From the NCBI RefSeq assembly GCF_047030795.1, contig NZ_JBKYIC010000001.1: a stretch of 64,000 bases of DNA, one strand, 5' to 3'. The notes below the pieces were generated by a model, which did not search any database, had not been told where the DNA came from, and saw nothing but the letters and a program-made list of their open reading frames with translations. Source of the DNA: Frisingicoccus sp902471845 (GTDB lineage Bacteria; Bacillota; Clostridia; Lachnospirales; Lachnospiraceae). This document shows positions 25,774 through 34,240 of the stretch, one piece after another. The position numbers and the translations under genes were made by a program. The stretch's first letter is position 1. Every line of letters begins with the position of its first letter.

Positions 25774-27909
25774 CTATTGTACATCATCTGCCAGTAAAAA
25801 ATCAACGGTTCGTGTGACTTTATCTGCATTTGCAATACAGATTTTCAATTTCTGTCCAAGGCGAAAAGTCCGACGGCTCATTTCTCCCTGAAGTTCATAT
25901 TTATTTTCATCAAAAATATAATAATCATCCAGGTCCTGAAGTCGGATCATGCCCTCGCAGGTATTTGGCAGTTCCACATACATTCCCCAGTTGGTAATGC
26001 CGGAAATGACGCCCTCGTGAATCTCACCCAAATGTCTCGACATGTATTCCACCTTTTTAAGCTTGTCTACTTCCCGTTCTGCCTCATCGGCCCGGCGTTC
26101 CGTTGTGCTCGTATCCGTCGCCACAGTCGGAAGCAGCTTTCTGTAATGCTCCAGCCGGCGTTCATTCAGTCGGCCATCGATCTGTTCTTTAATGATCCGG
26201 TGAATCTGCAGGTCCGGATATCGGCGGATCGGTGACGTAAAATGGGTATAGAACTTGACTGCAAGACCAAAATGTCCTGTATTCTCCGTCGTGTATTTGG
26301 CCCGCATCATAGAGCGCAGTACCAGGCGGCTGATCATCGCTTCCTCCGGCGTATCCTCAATCTTTCCAAGAAGTTTCTGAAACTCCTTTGGGTGCACCTC
26401 TCCCGATTTGATTTTCAGATAATAGCCAAAGTTTTTGAGAAATACGGTCAGTTTACGAATCCGTTCCATATCCGGCGTTTCATGGGTCCGGTAAAGGAAG
26501 GGAATCTCCTGCCAGTAAAAATCTTCGGCAATAGTTTCATTGGCCGCCAGCATGAAATCCTCAATAATCTTTGTGGCTGAATTTCTGTCATAAGGTTTTA
26601 CATCCACCGCCCGGCCGCGCTTATCCAGAATGATTTTAGATTCAGGAAAATCAAAATCAATGCCGCCGCGCACCCGGCGTTTTTCACGAAGTTTTTCCGC
26701 CGCCTCGGCCATCGTTTCAAACATCGGAACCAATTCCTGATACTCCCGGATGACAGCTTCATTTTTATCCTCTAAAATCTGTTTTACCGCCGTATAAGTC
26801 ATTCTACGGTCTACATTAATGACCGTCTTTGCAATTTCGTGATTTAAAATATTCCCTTTATCATCCAACTCCATAATACAGCTTAATGCCAGCCGGTCTA
26901 CGCCCGCATTCAGTGAGCAGATACCATTGGAAAGCTTATGGGGCAGCATAGGAATTACCCGGTCTGTCAGATAAACACTTGTCCCCCGTTTTAAAGCCTC
27001 TCTATCCAACGGTGAGCCTTCTTTCACATAGTGGCTCACATCGGCAATATGAACGCCGAGAATATAATGTCCATCGGAATTTTTCCGGATAGTTATGGCA
27101 TCATCCAGATCCTTCGCTTCTTCTCCGTCAATAGTAACTGTCTGCCAGTTTCTTATATCCTTACGGCCATTATACTCTTCCGGAAGAACCCGTTCCGGAA
27201 TGGCGGCTACCTGTTCCATTACTTCCTCCGGAAACTGTTCAGGCAGATGATACGCACGGACAATAGAAAGAATATCAACTCCCGGGTCGTTGACATGTCC
27301 AAGAATCTCTATAATTTCACCCTCCGGATTTTTATTCTTTTTACCAAAACTGGTCAGCCGGACAACAACTTTGTGACCATTGACCGCACCCATCGTATGA
27401 TTTTTATCAACAAATACATCTTTGGCGATTTTCTGATTATCCGGCACGACGAAGCCATAATTTTTACTCTTCTGGAATATACCGACCATCGTTTCATTGG
27501 CCCGATTTAAGACTTTAACAATAATGGCCTCACTCCGCCGTCCGTCACCTTCCTCAGATATTTTCTTAATAGCCACCTCATCACCGTGAAGAGCATCCAG
27601 TGTATTCTCTTCCGAAACATAAAAGTCCGCTTCAATTCCTTCCACGTGGACAAATCCAAATCCCTTTGTATTTCCTGCAAAGATTCCTTTGAGCAGTTCC
27701 GGGTCCGCGATCTTATAACGTCCCTTCGTATCGATATCAATCTCCCGTTCTGAAATTAACTGATCCAGAACAAGCTTTAACTCATCCCTTTCCCGGCGCG
27801 GTACTCCCAGAATACTGCACATTTCTTTTAATTTCATCGGATGATAATGGGAATCCTTCATAAATTCCAGTATGATCGCTTTTCGAGCTTCATATATTTC
27901 TGTGTGCAC
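25774..27909 (-). CDS. rnr: Ribonuclease R
   Basis: A 711-residue 3'-5' exoribonuclease of the RNB family. An N-terminal helix-turn-helix domain (1-70) is followed by cold-shock domains (about 75-215). The RNB catalytic domain carries DLDDAITI, and an S1 domain lies near the C terminus (EGVISGITNWGMYVEL). The enzyme degrades structured RNA and works with SmpB/tmRNA on defective messages. The GTG at 27909 is chosen because AGGAGG lies 7 bases upstream; the frame's earlier TTG overlaps that site. A hairpin with a T tract ends just before this ribosome binding site. Confidence 0.95.
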   Translation of the reverse strand: MHTEIYEARKAIILEFMKDSHYHPMKLKEMCSILGVPRRERDELKLVLDQLISEREIDIDTKGRYKIADPELLKGIFAGNTKGFGFVHVEGIEADFYVSEENTLDALHGDEVAIKKISEEGDGRRSEAIIVKVLNRANETMVGIFQKSKNYGFVVPDNQKIAKDVFVDKNHTMGAVNGHKVVVRLTSFGKKNKNPEGEIIEILGHVNDPGVDILSIVRAYHLPEQFPEEVMEQVAAIPERVLPEEYNGRKDIRNWQTVTIDGEEAKDLDDAITIRKNSDGHYILGVHIADVSHYVKEGSPLDREALKRGTSVYLTDRVIPMLPHKLSNGICSLNAGVDRLALSCIMELDDKGNILNHEIAKTVINVDRRMTYTAVKQILEDKNEAVIREYQELVPMFETMAEAAEKLREKRRVRGGIDFDFPESKIILDKRGRAVDVKPYDRNSATKIIEDFMLAANETIAEDFYWQEIPFLYRTHETPDMERIRKLTVFLKNFGYYLKIKSGEVHPKEFQKLLGKIEDTPEEAMISRLVLRSMMRAKYTTENTGHFGLAVKFYTHFTSPIRRYPDLQIHRIIKEQIDGRLNERRLEHYRKLLPTVATDTSTTERRADEAEREVDKLKKVEYMSRHLGEIHEGVISGITNWGMYVELPNTCEGMIRLQDLDDYYIFDENKYELQGEMSRRTFRLGQKLKICIANADKVTRTVDFLLADDVQ

Positions 27910-27925
27910 AGGCACACCTCCTCTC

Positions 27926-27960
27926 AAAAAAATAACACCCTTCCTTTAGAAAGAGTGTTA
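27926..27960 (-). terminator. Terminator/attenuator between secG and rnr
   Basis: On the minus strand TAACACTCTTTC pairs with GAAGGGTGTTA and is followed by seven T residues. The last T abuts the GAGAGGAGG site of rnr, so it could end secG transcription and meter rnr. Confidence 0.8.
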
Positions 27961-27981
27961 TCCTTAAATATCAATTCTATT

Positions 27982-28215
27982 CTACCAATTCATATTCAAA
28001 ACGACGGTTAAAACAAAGAATACAACGGCTAAAATGGTTGTCCACTTTACAAGTTTCCCTTCCATAGAACGTCCCTTATTCTTTCCCCAATAGCTGTCTG
28101 CCATACCGCCGACTGTTCCTGTCAATCCGCTGGACTTGCTTTCCTGGAGCATAACCAATATAACTAACGCAATACAAATCGCAATGAAAACGACTGTTAC
28201 GATTGTTCTCAGCAT
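27982..28215 (-). CDS. secG: Preprotein translocase subunit SecG
   Basis: A 77-residue protein with two membrane helices (about 3-22 and 57-75) joined by a loop with the SecG signature SSGLTGTVGGMADSYWGKN. It is the small non-essential subunit of SecYEG that speeds export. AGGAGG lies 12 bases upstream of the ATG. The secG–rnr–smpB order is conserved among Firmicutes. Confidence 0.95.
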   Translation of the reverse strand: MLRTIVTVVFIAICIALVILVMLQESKSSGLTGTVGGMADSYWGKNKGRSMEGKLVKWTTILAVVFFVLTVVLNMNW

Positions 28216-28247
28216 CGCCTCGATACACCTCCTAAATCACTCATAAC

Positions 28248-28276
28248 AGTTTATCATGTTTTTGACAAATAGTAAA
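28248..28276 (-). promoter_or_regulatory. Promoter for secG
   Basis: TTTACT (28271-28276) and TAAACT (28248-28253) on the minus strand with a 17-base spacer. An overlapping TTGTCA could serve as an alternative -35. Confidence 0.5.
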
Positions 28277-28291
28277 GGACTATTTTCGAAA

Positions 28292-29830
28292 CTATTTGAT
28301 CAAAAGTGATTTTCCAGTCATTTCCTTTGGCTGTTCCATATCCATTAAATCGATCAATGTCGGAACGATATCTGCCAGGCATCCGCCGTCACGAAGTTTG
28401 TAGGATGGGTCTGCATTGACCAGAATAAACGGCACCGGATTGGTCGTATGGGCCGTAAACGGTTCACCGGTTTCCTCATCAATCAACTGTTCGCAGTTTC
28501 CGTGGTCCGCACAGATAAACATCACGCCGTCTTCTTCTTTGAGTGCTTCTACTGCCCGGCCGACACAGGTATCCACCGCTTCCACTGCTTTAATAGCCGC
28601 GCTTTCCACGCCTGTATGTCCAACCATATCCGGATTGGCAAAGTTAATAATGATGACGTCATATTTGCCGGAATGAATGGCTTCCACAAGACGGTCACAC
28701 ACTTCATAGGCGCTCATCTCCGGCTGGAGATCGTAGGTCGCCACCTTCGGAGAATTGACAAGAATCCGGTTTTCGCCAGGATTCGGTGCTTCCACACCAC
28801 CGTTAAAGAAAAATGTCACATGGGCATATTTTTCCGTTTCGGCAATACGGGCCTGAGTCATACCGTGTTCTGCCAGGTATTCGCCAAAGGTTTCATCAAT
28901 AGAAACCTTATGAAAGGCAATGAGTTTATTCGGAATCGTCACATCATATTCGGTAAAGCAGACATAGACCACATCTGCCCGTTCTCCCCGGTCAAAGCCG
29001 TTAAAATCGTCGCTGCAGAAGGCGCGGGTCAATTCTCTCGCCCGGTCCGGACGGAAATTAAAAAAGATAATAGAATCTTTGTCATTGACACTGGCCACCG
29101 GCGCACCATTTTTCACAATGACTGTCGGAACCATAAATTCATCGGTAACTTCCTTTGCATAGGAATCCGCAACCGCCTGCACAGCGTCATCTGCAATCTC
29201 ACCGACACCGCGGCGAATCGCGTCATAAGCCTTCTGTACCCGTTCCCAACGGTTATCTCTGTCCATCGCATAATAACGTCCGGAAACGGATGCGATCTCA
29301 CCGACGCCGATTTCTTTCATTTTCTCTGCAAGTTCTGCCACATAGTCTTTTCCGGAAGCCGGAGGAGTGTCACGTCCATCCAGGAAACAGTGAACATAAA
29401 CCTTTTTAAGTCCTTCCCGTTTTGCCAGTTCCAAAAGACCATAGAGATGGGTATTATGGCTGTGAACGCCGCCGTCGGACAGCAGACCATACAAATGAAG
29501 GGCCGAATCATTTTCCTGACAGTTTTTCACTGCGGCTAAGAGGGCTTCATTCTTAAAGAAATCTCCGTCCTGAATCTCCTTGGTGATCCGGGTCAGTTCC
29601 TGATAAACAATACGGCCTGCGCCGATGTTCAGATGTCCTACTTCTGAATTTCCCATCTGGCCCTCCGGCAGACCTACGGCCATGCCGCTGGCATAGCCTT
29701 TAACAAAAGGGTAATCTCGTTTAAGACCGTCAAGTACCGGGCTGTTTGCCTCTACAGCTGCATTTCCCTCTGCTTTATCTCTCAGACCATATCCGTCGAG
29801 AATCATTAACACTGTTGGTTTTTTTCTCAT
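28292..29830 (-). CDS. gpmI: 2,3-bisphosphoglycerate-independent phosphoglycerate mutase
   Basis: A 512-residue alkaline-phosphatase-fold enzyme that interconverts 3- and 2-phosphoglycerate with two manganese ions. Visible motifs are LMILDGYGL, the phosphoserine region QMGNSEVGHLNIGAGR, the metal ligands in NFANPDMVGHTG and FICADHGNCEQ, and DGRDTPP. The start at 29830 follows AGGTGAAAGAT; the frame extends upstream without a site. It belongs to the glycolytic cluster but is separated from tpiA by a metal-efflux gene pair. Confidence 0.97.
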   Translation of the reverse strand: MRKKPTVLMILDGYGLRDKAEGNAAVEANSPVLDGLKRDYPFVKGYASGMAVGLPEGQMGNSEVGHLNIGAGRIVYQELTRITKEIQDGDFFKNEALLAAVKNCQENDSALHLYGLLSDGGVHSHNTHLYGLLELAKREGLKKVYVHCFLDGRDTPPASGKDYVAELAEKMKEIGVGEIASVSGRYYAMDRDNRWERVQKAYDAIRRGVGEIADDAVQAVADSYAKEVTDEFMVPTVIVKNGAPVASVNDKDSIIFFNFRPDRARELTRAFCSDDFNGFDRGERADVVYVCFTEYDVTIPNKLIAFHKVSIDETFGEYLAEHGMTQARIAETEKYAHVTFFFNGGVEAPNPGENRILVNSPKVATYDLQPEMSAYEVCDRLVEAIHSGKYDVIIINFANPDMVGHTGVESAAIKAVEAVDTCVGRAVEALKEEDGVMFICADHGNCEQLIDEETGEPFTAHTTNPVPFILVNADPSYKLRDGGCLADIVPTLIDLMDMEQPKEMTGKSLLIK

Positions 29831-29880
29831 ATCTTTCACCTGTTTTCTTTCTGATAATGATATTTTATCCAGTACCCTTA

Positions 29881-29909
29881 ATATTACCAAAGGCCCTGCA
29901 AAAATACAA
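29881..29909 (-). promoter_or_regulatory. Possible promoter for gpmI
   Basis: TTGTAT (29904-29909) and TAATAT (29881-29886) on the minus strand are spaced by 17 bases. They overlap a hairpin (CCAAAGGCC at 29887-29895 with GGCCTTTGC at 29910-29918) without a clear T tract. Confidence 0.4.
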
Positions 29910-29921
29910 GGCCTTTGCAAT

Positions 29922-31790
29922 TTATTTCATTTTCATTACCCGCATGGAATTTAAGATGGCGATAACCGCAACGCCCACATCGGCGAATACGGCCGCCCAC
30001 ATATTGGCAATACCAACGGCACCTAAAACAAGGATGATCGCTTTTACTGCCAGAGCAAATACGATATTTTGTGTTACAATTCTCAATGTATGCCGGGCAA
30101 TCCGGATGACCGACGCAATCTTTAACGGATTATCGTCCATCAGAACAATGTCTGCTGCTTCGATGGCCGCATCGGAACCCATGCTTCCCATAGCGATACC
30201 AATATCTGCTCTGGATAAAACCGGCGCATCGTTAATACCGTCGCCGACAAAGGCCAGCTTTTCTTTTTCGGAAAGTCCTTCCAGAAGTTCTTCCACTTTA
30301 GAAACCTTATCTGCCGGAAGCAGGTCCGCATAGACCATATCAATGCCAAGCTCTTTAGCCACCGCTTCTCCCACTTCGGCTTTATCCCCGGTCAGCATGA
30401 CTGTCCGGCGGACACCGCTGGCTTTCAGGGCTTCAATAGCCTCTTTTGCCTCCGGTTTTACCCGGTCAGCAATAACGATCGAACCGATATATTTCCCATC
30501 CACAGCCATATAAATGACTGTTCCGATGTCATAATTTGTTTCATAAATAATGTGTTCTGATTTCATCAACTTGGCATTTCCCGCCAGAACGAGTTTTCCG
30601 TCAATCCGGGTGCGGATACCATGACCCGGTATTTCCTCCGTGTCGGCCACCCGCTCCATAGATAAAGTCTTTGAATAAGCTTTTTTCACCGCATTGGCAA
30701 TCGGATGCTCCGAATAGCTCTCTGCCAGTGCCGCCGTCTCCAGAAGTTCCTCTTCGGTCACTGTTGTCGGATAAATACCTGTCACTGTAAATTCACCCTT
30801 CGTCAGAGTACCTGTTTTATCAAAGACAATGGTTTCCATCCGGGCCAGAGCTTCCAGATAGTTGCTTCCCTTGACAAGAACACCAACTCTCGACGCCGCT
30901 CCGATACCGCCGAAAAAGCCAAGGGGAACCGAGATGACAAGGGCACACGGACAGGAAATAACAAGAAAGCTGCAGGCCCGCAGAATCCAGTCATTCCAGC
31001 CTCCGCCGAGAATCAGTGGCGGTATTACCGCCAGGACTACTGCGGCCACTACCACGATCGGCGTATAGTACCGGGCAAATTTCGTGATAAAGTTTTCAAC
31101 TTTTGCCTTTTTACTGCTGGCATTTTCTACCAGTTCGAGAATCTTTGCCACGGTGGAATCATCAAATTCTTTTGTTACCTGTACCCTTAAAAGTCCGCTG
31201 CCGTTGACGCAGCCACTGATGATTTCCGAACCTTCGGAAACCTGACGCGGAACCGATTCTCCGGTCAAAGCTGACGTATCTACAAAGGAGCTTCCCGAAG
31301 TAACGATGCCATCCAGAGGAATCCGCTCTCCCGGTTTGATAACGATGATGTCACCCACTTCCACATCATCCGGGTCTACTTTTTTCAATTCACCGTCTTC
31401 TTCAATATTAGCATATTCGGGACAAATATCCATCAATTCGGTAATCGACTGTCTGGAACGATTGACCGCATAATTCTGGAACAATTCGCCCACCTGGTAA
31501 AACAGCATAACAGCCACGGCCTCTTCATATTCCCGAACGCCGAAAGCTCCAAAGGTCGCCACGCACATAAGAAAGTTTTCATCAAACACCTGTCCGTGGG
31601 AAATATTGCGTACCGCCTTGTAGACAATATCCCATCCAACAATAACATAGGCAATGAGATACAAAAGGAAGCTCACCGGCAGTTCAGACTGAAAGGTAAG
31701 CTTCCCCATATGTTCAGCAACGAAAAGCGGCACAAAAATTACGGCAGCCACAATAATACGGGCCAGCATATTTTTTTGTTTTTTCGTCAT
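29922..31790 (-). CDS. Heavy-metal translocating P-type ATPase (Zn/Cd/Pb type)
   Basis: A 622-residue P1B-type ATPase. It has an N-terminal membrane segment without any metal-binding domain and an actuator motif TGES. The transmembrane metal site is CPC (ISCPCALVIS), the phosphorylation site is DKTGTLTKG, the HP motif SEHPIANA, and the ATP-binding region GDGINDAPVL. The CPC motif with this overall type suggests export of zinc, cadmium or lead; copper is less likely. The usual N-terminal HMA domain is encoded as a separate 72-residue protein 12 bases upstream. Confidence 0.93.
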   Translation of the reverse strand: MTKKQKNMLARIIVAAVIFVPLFVAEHMGKLTFQSELPVSFLLYLIAYVIVGWDIVYKAVRNISHGQVFDENFLMCVATFGAFGVREYEEAVAVMLFYQVGELFQNYAVNRSRQSITELMDICPEYANIEEDGELKKVDPDDVEVGDIIVIKPGERIPLDGIVTSGSSFVDTSALTGESVPRQVSEGSEIISGCVNGSGLLRVQVTKEFDDSTVAKILELVENASSKKAKVENFITKFARYYTPIVVVAAVVLAVIPPLILGGGWNDWILRACSFLVISCPCALVISVPLGFFGGIGAASRVGVLVKGSNYLEALARMETIVFDKTGTLTKGEFTVTGIYPTTVTEEELLETAALAESYSEHPIANAVKKAYSKTLSMERVADTEEIPGHGIRTRIDGKLVLAGNAKLMKSEHIIYETNYDIGTVIYMAVDGKYIGSIVIADRVKPEAKEAIEALKASGVRRTVMLTGDKAEVGEAVAKELGIDMVYADLLPADKVSKVEELLEGLSEKEKLAFVGDGINDAPVLSRADIGIAMGSMGSDAAIEAADIVLMDDNPLKIASVIRIARHTLRIVTQNIVFALAVKAIILVLGAVGIANMWAAVFADVGVAVIAILNSMRVMKMK

Positions 31791-31802
31791 ATTCTGCCTC
31801 CA

Positions 31803-32021
31803 TTATAAAACAATCTGGCAGTCCGGCTCAACCTTATTGCAAACCTTGACAACTTCCTGCATAATCCGGTCAAACTGGTCCTCTTCGGCTACAATTGTCA
31901 TTTTCTGTGTCATAAAACTGACATTCGCATCTTCCACACCGTCGATTTTTTTGATGGCATCCTCCATCTTTGCAGCACAGTTGGCACAATCCAGATCGAT
32001 TAATTTAAATTTCTTTTTCAT
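31803..32021 (-). CDS. Stand-alone heavy-metal-associated (HMA) domain protein
   Basis: A 72-residue ferredoxin-like HMA protein with metal site LDCANCAAKME at about residues 9-19. It is the size of one HMA repeat and lies directly upstream of the P-type ATPase, so it may act as its cytosolic metal donor. The two genes look co-transcribed from the promoter at 32074-32101. The ribosome binding site is AAGGAGAG. Confidence 0.92.
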   Translation of the reverse strand: MKKKFKLIDLDCANCAAKMEDAIKKIDGVEDANVSFMTQKMTIVAEEDQFDRIMQEVVKVCNKVEPDCQIVL

Positions 32022-32047
32022 AATATATCTCTCCTTAAAATAAATTC

Positions 32048-32067
32048 ATATGATTAATTGTTCATAT
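32048..32067 (-). promoter_or_regulatory. Candidate metal-sensor (ArsR/SmtB-like) operator
   Basis: An inverted repeat with arms ATATGA and TCATAT, 8-base spacer, reading ATATGAACAATTAATCATAT on the minus strand. It sits at the predicted transcription start of the HMA–ATPase unit and resembles ArsR-family operators. No ArsR gene lies in the window. Confidence 0.5.
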
Positions 32068-32073
32068 ATTTAT

Positions 32074-32101
32074 ATTATATGCCCTATGCAGAAATAGTCA
32101 A
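32074..32101 (-). promoter_or_regulatory. Promoter of the HMA–ATPase unit
   Basis: TTGACT (32096-32101) and perfect TATAAT (32074-32079) on the minus strand, spacer 16. Confidence 0.75.
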
Positions 32102-32136
32102 TACCTTTTTCAATATTTTACTAAAAAAATAAAATT

Positions 32137-32172
32137 AAAAAACGGCTCTCCTGTAAATATACAGAAGAACCG
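32137..32172 (-). terminator. Terminator of the gap-pgk-tpiA operon
   Basis: On the minus strand CGGTTCTTCTGTA pairs with TACAGGAGAGCCG (one G-U pair) and is followed by TTTTTT. It lies between tpiA and the HMA promoter. Confidence 0.9.
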
Positions 32173-32198
32173 CTCTTTCTGAATCATATATCACTTAT

Positions 32199-32945
32199 TT
32201 ATTTGTAATTTACAATAGCCCCGAAATCTTTTTTAAGGCTGGCGCCGCCCACAAGGCCGCCGTCGATATCTGCCTGAGCAAAAAGCTCCGGTGCACTGGA
32301 TGCAGATACACTGCCGCCGTACTGGATACGAATGGCTTCTGCCGTTTCATCTCCATAAAGCTCTTTTATACATGCACGGATAGCTGAACAAACTTCCTGA
32401 GCCTGCTCCGTTGTAGCCACTTTGCCGGTTCCGATGGCCCAGATCGGCTCATAAGCAATAACAGCTTTAGCCGCCTGTTCTGCGGTAACATTTAAGAAAG
32501 CAATCTTTATCTGCTGACGAATCCAGTCGATGGTGATGCCCTGTTCTCTCTGAGTAAGGGATTCACCGCAACAGATGATCGGTGTCAGGCCGTGTTCAAA
32601 AGCTTTTAATACTTTTTTATTCACAGTCTCGTCGGTTTCTGCAAAATATTCACGGCGCTCCGAATGACCGATAATGACATATTCCACACCGGCATCGGTG
32701 AGCATATCCGGTGCGATCTCACCAGTAAAGGCACCCTTTTCTTCAAAATACATATTCTCTGCACCGATATGAATGTTTGTACCTTTCACAGCTTCTACTG
32801 CCGGAATGATATCGATGGCCGGTACACAGAATACCACGTCCACATCTTCACTGACAACGAGTGGTTTTAATTCTTCAATTAAAGCGACAGCCTGAGAAGG
32901 TGTCATATTCATTTTCCAGTTTCCTGCAACAATTTTTCTACGCAT
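32199..32945 (-). CDS. tpiA: Triosephosphate isomerase
   Basis: A 248-residue TIM barrel interconverting dihydroxyacetone phosphate and glyceraldehyde 3-phosphate. It has the substrate-binding GNWKMN near the start, catalytic His in IIGHSERR, catalytic Glu in AYEPIWAIGTG, and the phosphate loop GGSV and GGLVGGASL near the end. The ATG at 32945 was chosen from homology and an upstream AGAGG. It is 16 bases downstream of pgk and the last gene of the operon. Confidence 0.97.
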   Translation of the reverse strand: MRRKIVAGNWKMNMTPSQAVALIEELKPLVVSEDVDVVFCVPAIDIIPAVEAVKGTNIHIGAENMYFEEKGAFTGEIAPDMLTDAGVEYVIIGHSERREYFAETDETVNKKVLKAFEHGLTPIICCGESLTQREQGITIDWIRQQIKIAFLNVTAEQAAKAVIAYEPIWAIGTGKVATTEQAQEVCSAIRACIKELYGDETAEAIRIQYGGSVSASSAPELFAQADIDGGLVGGASLKKDFGAIVNYK

Positions 32946-32961
32946 GACTTCCAATCCTCTC

Positions 32962-34170
32962 TTATTTATCATCTGCAGCAACAACGCCTGGTAAATCCTT
33001 GCCTTCCAGGAATTCAAGGGAAGCGCCGCCGCCGGTGGAAATATGGGTCATCTTGTCACCAAATCCAAGCTGGTTTACAGCTGCTGCCGAATCACCGCCG
33101 CCGATGATAGTTGTGGCATCGGTTTCAGCCAGAGCTTTTGCCACTGCAATCGTTCCTTTGGCAAGGATCGGATTTTCGAATACACCCATCGGTCCATTCC
33201 ATACAACGGTTTTTGCTGTTTTAACTGCTTCCGCATATTTTTCAGCGGTAGCCGTGCCGATATCCAGACCCATCATGTCCGCCGGAATCGCATCGGACGG
33301 AACGACCGTCACAGGAACCTCAGCATCGATTGGATTTGGGAAATCCTTTGTAATCGTTGTATCGATTGGAAGATAAAGATTTTTGCCGAGCTTTTCAGCC
33401 TTTTCCATCATTTCTTTACAGTAATCCAGTTTGGAATCATCCACCAGAGATGTACCGATCTCATAGCCTTTGGCTTTAAGAAATGTATAAGCCATACCGC
33501 CGCCGATGATCAATGTATCACATTTTTCCAGAAGATTAGAAATAACATTTAATTTATCCGCAACTTTAGCTCCGCCCAGAATAGCAACAAACGGACGTAC
33601 CGGATTGTTGACCGCATTGCCGAGGAAATCGATTTCTTTCTGCATCAGATATCCGACTGCGCTTGTCTCCACATATTCGGTCACACCCACGTTTGAGCAA
33701 TGAGCCCGGTGTGCTGTACCGAAGGCATCGTTTACAAAAACATCGCAGAGGGAAGCCAGTTCTTTACTGAATGCTTCGCCGTTCTTTGTCTCTTCGATAC
33801 GATAACGGGTATTTTCAAGAAGGATAACATCGCCATCCTTCATCGCTTCAACGGCAGCTTTCGCATTTGGTCCGACAACTTCATTGTCCGCTGCGAATTT
33901 TACTTCCTGTCCAAGAAGTTCGGAGAGTTTCACAGCAACAGGAGCCAGAGAAAGTTCCGGTTTTGGTTCGCCCTTCGGTTTTCCAAGATGGGAACATAAA
34001 ATAACCTTTCCCCCATCGTTGATTAATTTCTTGATTGTCGGAAGAGCTGCTGTCAGACGGTTTGTATCTGTGATCACACCATCTTTTAAAGGTACGTTAA
34101 AATCACAGCGGCACAGTACCCGTTTTCCTTTTACATTAATATCATCTACTGATTTTTTGTTTAATCCCAT
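32962..34170 (-). CDS. pgk: Phosphoglycerate kinase
   Basis: A 402-residue enzyme making ATP from 1,3-bisphosphoglycerate. Hallmarks are VLCRCDFNVPLKDG, the substrate histidine region SHLGKPKGEPKPELSL, the hinge, and the nucleotide-binding GGGDSAAA with TGGGASLEFLEGK at the end. The start at 34170 has GGAGG at 8 bases. A hairpin lies in the 70-base gap after gap. Confidence 0.97.
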   Translation of the reverse strand: MGLNKKSVDDINVKGKRVLCRCDFNVPLKDGVITDTNRLTAALPTIKKLINDGGKVILCSHLGKPKGEPKPELSLAPVAVKLSELLGQEVKFAADNEVVGPNAKAAVEAMKDGDVILLENTRYRIEETKNGEAFSKELASLCDVFVNDAFGTAHRAHCSNVGVTEYVETSAVGYLMQKEIDFLGNAVNNPVRPFVAILGGAKVADKLNVISNLLEKCDTLIIGGGMAYTFLKAKGYEIGTSLVDDSKLDYCKEMMEKAEKLGKNLYLPIDTTITKDFPNPIDAEVPVTVVPSDAIPADMMGLDIGTATAEKYAEAVKTAKTVVWNGPMGVFENPILAKGTIAVAKALAETDATTIIGGGDSAAAVNQLGFGDKMTHISTGGGASLEFLEGKDLPGVVAADDK

Positions 34171-34195
34171 GTTCATCGCCTCCATAATTATAAAG

Positions 34196-34222
34196 AAGGT
34201 CCGGTCCAAAAGGCCGGACCTT
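34196..34222 (-). promoter_or_regulatory. GC-rich hairpin between gap and pgk
   Basis: A perfect 9-bp stem (AAGGTCCGG/CCGGACCTT, 9-base loop) lies about 18 bases after the gap stop. On the minus strand only a weak T tract follows (CTTCTTTATAA). It may be a partial terminator or an RNA-stability element that sets the gap to pgk ratio. Confidence 0.5.
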
Positions 34223-34240
34223 TTAAGGTCTTACTGAATC

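Noticed and set aside
28448..29539. Long plus-strand frame of 363 codons opposite gpmI
   Set aside because: It is antisense to a clear glycolytic enzyme, rich in His, Phe and Cys as shadow frames are, and has no ribosome binding site.
29887..29918. Terminator after the P-type ATPase stop
   Set aside because: The stem CCAAAGGCC/GGCCTTTGC is real but has no T tract on the minus strand and overlaps a likely promoter.
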